From Rhabdophis nuchalis (Eukaryota; Chordata; Lepidosauria; Squamata; Natricidae), in the NCBI GenBank assembly GCA_039707465.1, contig CM077644.1, positions 198,807,962 through 198,871,961 of the forward strand: a DNA stretch of 64,000 bases. Reading direction: 5' to 3'. Under the pieces are notes generated by a model, which searched no databases, had not been told where the DNA came from, and saw nothing but the letters and a program-made list of their open reading frames with translations. Position numbers and translations under genes: made by a program. Shown in pieces: positions 59,459-64,000 of this stretch (its first letter is position 1; each line of letters begins with the position of its first letter).

Positions 59459-61697
59459 TGTCTTTGTGTAGATATGTAGATATACATTTAAATATATATT
59501 CTCCTTTACCCATCATTTTTTTCCTTTCTTTTTCTTCTTTACAGTTTCCTTAGTTTGTATTAATTTTTTATCTTTGCAATTTTAAACTTCAATAAAATTT
59601 CTTTTTAAAAAAGAGGTCCTGAAACCACAGGTCTCTTTCCTTTTGGTTTCTCTTTAAGTTGCTAAGGGCTTTATATAATCTGCCTGTGAATGGATCATCA
59701 AAAAGAACAATAGTAGTAATCAACAGATAGCTGTCCTCTTCAAAGCCTGTTGGCTTTATAATTAGTGGACACAGCATAGTCAGAAGGGAGCCTAATGTCA
59801 CAGGTTCTTTGCTTCTGACATAAATCCAGGATGAGGTGAGCATTTGAAGACTGACACTTCTTATTAGGTATTATACAGGAAAGGCACACACAGAATGACC
59901 TGCAGAGGGAAATTACTAGGCACAGAGCTAGTTAGGATACTCTTGTATAGATGCCAAGTTTGCTTGACAGTCATTCAGTCAAACAATTTAATTCTCAGAT
60001 TATTATTTTTTTTTAAAGGAATTTAAGAAAGACTTTTACTTAAAATCCTTCAACAAACCCAACATGTCAATAATGTTTACTGTACCTGTCGTTTGCACAA
60101 ACAGAAAGCACAAAGAATGCTGAAACCCTCTAGCTGACTTCACACTGTCAGTTGTAGTGACTTTATTATCTTTAGTATTGATTTAATGAGCCTGACAACT
60201 TTTGGATTCTTAGTGGCTGAGAGAAAGCTGTGCCAGAGACATGGTGATTGCAGTACAAAAGGGCCTCCCAGATGATACTGAAGAATGGACTCCTGTAGCA
60301 ACAAAAATCTAGCAGGTCTACTAAAACATGATTGCCCATTGAGGGAGCTGAGGGACCATCCCTTTATTCCTCTCTATAAATATGTAAGACTGTATCCTTC
60401 CATAAAATCAGTTTTACAACAATGTGTGATGGTGGAGGTTAATGTATGATATGACAACTGTCTTTAAAAATCATGAATGAAAATAAATCCAATATTGCAT
60501 TCTCACTTTGGGAGAGGTGTCTGAATCCTTATGCTACCCAGATCCAATATATCATTTATAATACTGTTGTTTTGCCTATCAATAACTATTTGTCTCCCAC
60601 AACGTGATCTTCTATTATTCTGTTAATGGAATTTAGCTCAGTTAAACAGCCAGAAATCTCTCTGAAGGCTTCTTTTCATTTTCCTGAATCAGATGAACCT
60701 TTCTTTTTCCTTTGTTTCTGCCTCATGCTAAGTATAGCTTTAACTATTAAGTTCTTAGTATTCTGTTTTGAATCCTGTAATTGCCCTGTGCCTTGGCTTC
60801 ACTGTCTTTTGGAAAACTATCACTCTGCCTGCAACAGATCTCTTTGCTCTCTCTTTTTTCTTCACTTTTTAAAAATATAAGTCATATCAGCTACTGATGT
60901 GTTTTTAATATCATTTAACTAGTGTTTCCATTCCTCTGAAACAAAGCTGCCTGTTAATTAATCACAATGTCTAATAATCACATTTCCCATTTTAATGTGA
61001 ATTTTCCCATATAAAGTACAGGTATAAGGTACAAGTACCTTCAAGTACTAAAATATATATCTTCATTGGGCATTTAACTGCACATATTGAATATGTCTGC
61101 ATGACTGAGCATACATGATTATATTGAGCATATATTTTACATTCCAAAATTCTCAAATTCAGACTTCTCTTGGAAACTCTGGAGAGGTACAATAGACTGG
61201 TTAAGTAATAAGCCTAACCAAAATAACTTAGGTAATATTTGGTAAAGTAATTTATACTATAGGGTAACATGATTTGCTTCACTGAAATGACAACCTGAAT
61301 TGATTCATTGGATGACCTTGAGAAATAATGGGTCACTGCTATAAAAGAAGACGCTTCTCAGCTTTCTCCCCCATGCTGTTCAAAATTCTTCAAGGCTACA
61401 GTTTTGGAACTGCCCAGAATATAAGGAGAAACCACCCAACCTAGAAGGCCTTAGTTGCAAGAGGTTTTTTTTTTCCAAGGTACCTGGACCAGACAGGTGA
61501 TAACTTCCTCTGCAGCACTCACCAAAGCTTTCATAAGCTGTCTGGAGGAGACTGTTTTCCAAGCTAGGCTATTTAGTATTCCCTGAAGTTGCCTGACTTG
61601 CAAGACCTTCAAGGCACGCTGTGGATCATACCACAGTAGAGCAAGTGAAACAACATCATTACTTTGCTTCTCTTTAAAAACAATGGCAAAATTTATA
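58699..61697. other. No gene recognised; one (GT)n run
   Basis: About 3 kb. A (GT)n run lies at 59418-59461, followed to 59610 by T-rich sequence ending 'cttcaataaaatttcttttt', perhaps an L1-like 3' end. Two minus-strand frames, 61705-61451 and 61562-61380, are unrecognised. The rest is A/T-rich with no named element. Confidence 0.4.
59418..59461. repeat. (GT)n microsatellite
   Basis: A GT run with one TATG interruption at about 59451. Confidence 0.97.
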
Positions 61698-61705
61698 GCA
61701 TACAC

Positions 61706-61840
61706 CAGGGGTCTGCAAAGTTGGCTCTTTTAAGACTGGTGGACTTCAACTCCCAGAGTTCCCCAGCCAGCTATGCTGGCTGGGGAGCTCTGGGAGTTGC
61801 AGTCCACCAGTCTTAAAAGAGCCAACTTTGCAGATCCCTG
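61706..61840. mobile_element. Hairpin hAT-like MITE, 135 bp
   Basis: The element is almost one long palindrome: arms of about 66 bases with roughly three mismatches around a 3-base centre near 61773. It starts CAGGGGTCTGCAAAGTTGGC and ends with its inverse (one mismatch). Perfect 8-bp duplication gcatacac at 61698-61705 and 61841-61848. Shares its ends with 9216-9334. Confidence 0.94.
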
Positions 61841-61848
61841 GCATACAC

Positions 61849-63808
61849 TAATCAATGAAACAACATATTTTAAATTTTATGACATTTGTACATTCTGTTT
61901 ATTTACTTATAGTTTATTTTCCACCCACTCTGTCCTCTTTTACTTTCTTCTTAGTTATTTATTTTATTCTTTAAATTGTTTTTTTTTAAAGTAAACCTAA
62001 AGGGGGTAAAAAAGAACAAGAGAACCACATTTCTTTAGGAAGCAATTTCAAGAGGATATTTTCTTCAAAATGTTATCAAAACAAAGCATCCCTTTCAACT
62101 TTCACACTGTAGATGGTTCTCAGCTGGAATGATCAATGGTTGTGTCTGAAATAAGATAGCTTCCCATATCGTGATAATTTTTGGCAAAGCAAACATTTTC
62201 TTATTCATGATTTTCTTCTCTACTAGATATAAAATATAAGCTAAAAAAAATATGGTAACCGCACAGACTGATATCATGGATTTCTTTGGTTATATTTTAT
62301 AAAATGCATTGAAAGGAGAAAGAATACATCTGCAGTAGCTGTGCAGTTTCTGTGATATATAGTTAAATTCTAATTTATAGTCCTTGGGATTCCATGGGGG
62401 TCCTTCTGTTAGAGCAGATATTAGGAGGGTAATTCAACTGAGCCCACTCCAGTCTGAATGTTACTCCTTTGTTTTCCCCACAATTTATATGAATAGAGTG
62501 TTCCTGCTTAATACTGCAAAATGATTGGGGTGCCATCAATTTCTTTGCAAATTGCTACCATTATGCACACAATGCTTAATGCTGAATTTGGACACATGTG
62601 TCCCCCCACCCCCTCTCAAGCATAGTTCACATTATTTGTTACATGCTGTGTTTCACGTGATAGTAGCCAATATCTTTATCAGCAGTGGTCTGAACATTTC
62701 ATAGGCTGGAAATAGATTTTTAGAGCAAAATGGAATAGTTACTCTCTCTGCCACTCTATATTCTGGATTGTTGTTTTAAAATGAGAAAAATGCACTGAAG
62801 GCTTTTCATTCTTTGTGAGCCTTTGTTTAAACTTTCCTGGGGTTCCCTTCTCTGATTCCTCATTGACAAGCCTGCCCATCTTGTTTCTATAGCAGGTTAT
62901 GATCAATCAATAAACTGACTTCTCCCATCTGTCCTCCAGAAAGACATGGCAGAATCCTACAGAAAGAGACCAGGGAGGATTAAAGTCTTTGCCTGCCTAT
63001 TTGCACAGTCACTTTGGTATTAATTGTTGGTGTTGTTTTTCGCAGCAGGTATACCTGTAGGAAAGCTGGCACTCTGACTAAATCCCCTTCATCTGGCACT
63101 TGCCAATTGATGAGTCTTTCAACTCGGCAAGCAAGGATGTGCCTTGAAAGCTCTTGGCTGTCACTCAGATCCCCTAGTGCTCAGTAGCTCCTGTTCCTTT
63201 ATACACCTGGATTTCTTGTTAAATGACAGACCTCAACAAATGCTATTGTTTTGCACTTACATAGTAATAGGCAAAGACATCTGGCAATAAAATGTTCGAA
63301 CAGTGCCTCGCGAGCAGCATTTGTTATACCTTTTTAAAAAAAAGGAATCAAATTATCCTGGATTCATTGTTATTACTTTTCAGATGCGAGATTTTTCCAA
63401 TGTGCAGCCTATTCAACAGGCATCTGAATAAAGCTGTAAATAATTAACTTGCCTTCAAAAAGTGACTTATCCTTAGACCTGTATTGATCACAATACACAT
63501 TAGGTTCAAGGCTGATGTAATGCTTTAACCAGTCCCTCAAGGTTTTTGTTTAATTTTCTAAAAGCTATATATGTCGCTTCTATCAAGCAAGACAGCTCTG
63601 GTGGAAACATTTCATCTTTATAAGGTTTAGACTGAGGGAGAAAAAAATGCTAGTTGCATACCAGGAAGAAGAATAGGCCAGTTAGAAAAAACAGCACTAC
63701 TGTTATCAAAGTAAGGATTTCTTCCACAGTTAAGAACTAAAAGTCATAATTTAAAAATAATGCTGAAAGAGATAATCATGGATTTTCTATATTCTCAGAC
63801 AAATACTT
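61849..63808. other. No gene seen; possibly unique DNA
   Basis: About 2 kb without recognised transposons. The part 63240-63620 has balanced composition and little repetitiveness ('cgaacagtgcctcgcgagca' at 63297, 'gatgcgagatttttccaatg' at 63383), so it is a candidate for conserved non-coding sequence. No frame with a motif. Confidence 0.4.
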
Positions 63809-63809
63809 G

Positions 63810-63888
<79 letters not shown>

Positions 63889-63936
63889 GGATGGATGGAT
63901 GATGGATAGGTAGGTAGGTGAGTGGGTGGATGGATG

Positions 63937-63995
<59 letters not shown>

Positions 63996-64000
63996 GATGG
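63809..64000. repeat. (GATA)n tracts with (GGAT)n spacer (Bkm type)
   Basis: About 20 GATA units (63811-63888), then 'tggatggatggatgatggat', 'aggtaggtaggtgagtgggt', then about 15 more GATA units to the end of the window. GATA arrays are the core of the Bkm satellite first found in the banded krait and enriched on snake W chromosomes. A single array is not enough to place the window on a sex chromosome. Confidence 0.95.

Noticed and set aside
63809..64000. CRISPR-like regular repeats
   Set aside because: Plain tetranucleotide repeat without spacers, in a vertebrate genome.

Overview
The window looks like accessory, gene-poor chromosomal DNA of a squamate reptile, most likely a snake. I see no RNA-coding host gene and no convincing host protein exon. 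The assignment rests on the mix of elements: CR1/L3, L2, RTE-BovB and R4/Dong-type LINEs, Sauria-like tRNA SINEs, Penelope-like elements, many short hAT-like elements, and long simple repeats including a GATA tract of the kind first described as the snake Bkm satellite. Base composition outside the transposons is A/T-rich and every long reading frame belongs to a mobile element or a simple repeat.

Layout. 1-3000: a long TA tract, a CR1/L3 3' end and unassigned DNA. 3033-7590: a cluster of R4/Dong-type LINE copies on the minus strand (one internally deleted, one with RT and restriction-like endonuclease, one short 3' end), with an L2 3' hairpin and a U6 snRNA fragment. 9000-12100: two hAT-like elements and a mariner-like element split by a CR1/L3 copy that keeps a 232-codon open frame. 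15600-25000: SINEs, further short DNA transposons, an L2 copy split by a SINE with a clear target duplication. 25934-28276: a 2.3 kb L1-like element with a 16-bp duplication and no ORF2. 29550-32500: CR1 split by a hAT-like element, SINEs, L2. 33955-40432: a nest of BovB LINE, then a tRNA SINE, then a 5.7 kb Ty3/gypsy chromovirus inserted inside the SINE. 44231-50130: mariner-like copies, Penelope-like copies (one with a readable GIY-YIG endonuclease), BovB, and a solo LTR. 52600-54870: L2 and an R4-like LINE meeting tail to tail in a 219-bp AAT/ATT inverted array, then an inverted pair of hammerhead-like cores. 56251-58690: a 274-bp hairpin element, hAT-like elements and CR1. 61706-61840: a near-perfect hairpin hAT-like element. 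63809-64000: GATA repeats.

The central object is the chromovirus at 34581-40275. Its two 366-bp LTRs read as identical, it has a 5-bp target duplication, and an 11-nt site just after the 5' LTR is perfectly complementary to an 11-nt stretch inside the LTR, which is the arrangement expected for Tf1/sushi-type self-priming instead of tRNA priming. Gag and Pol lie in one frame separated by a single TGA. Three one-base breaks all fall in homopolymers, which with identical LTRs suggests sequencing error or very recent decay.

The second theme is about ten short hAT-like elements, most with 8-bp target duplications that can be read by eye. The third is LINE behaviour at AAT repeats. Boundaries of old elements are approximate because they were read by eye; family names come from remembered motif and consensus patterns, not from a search.
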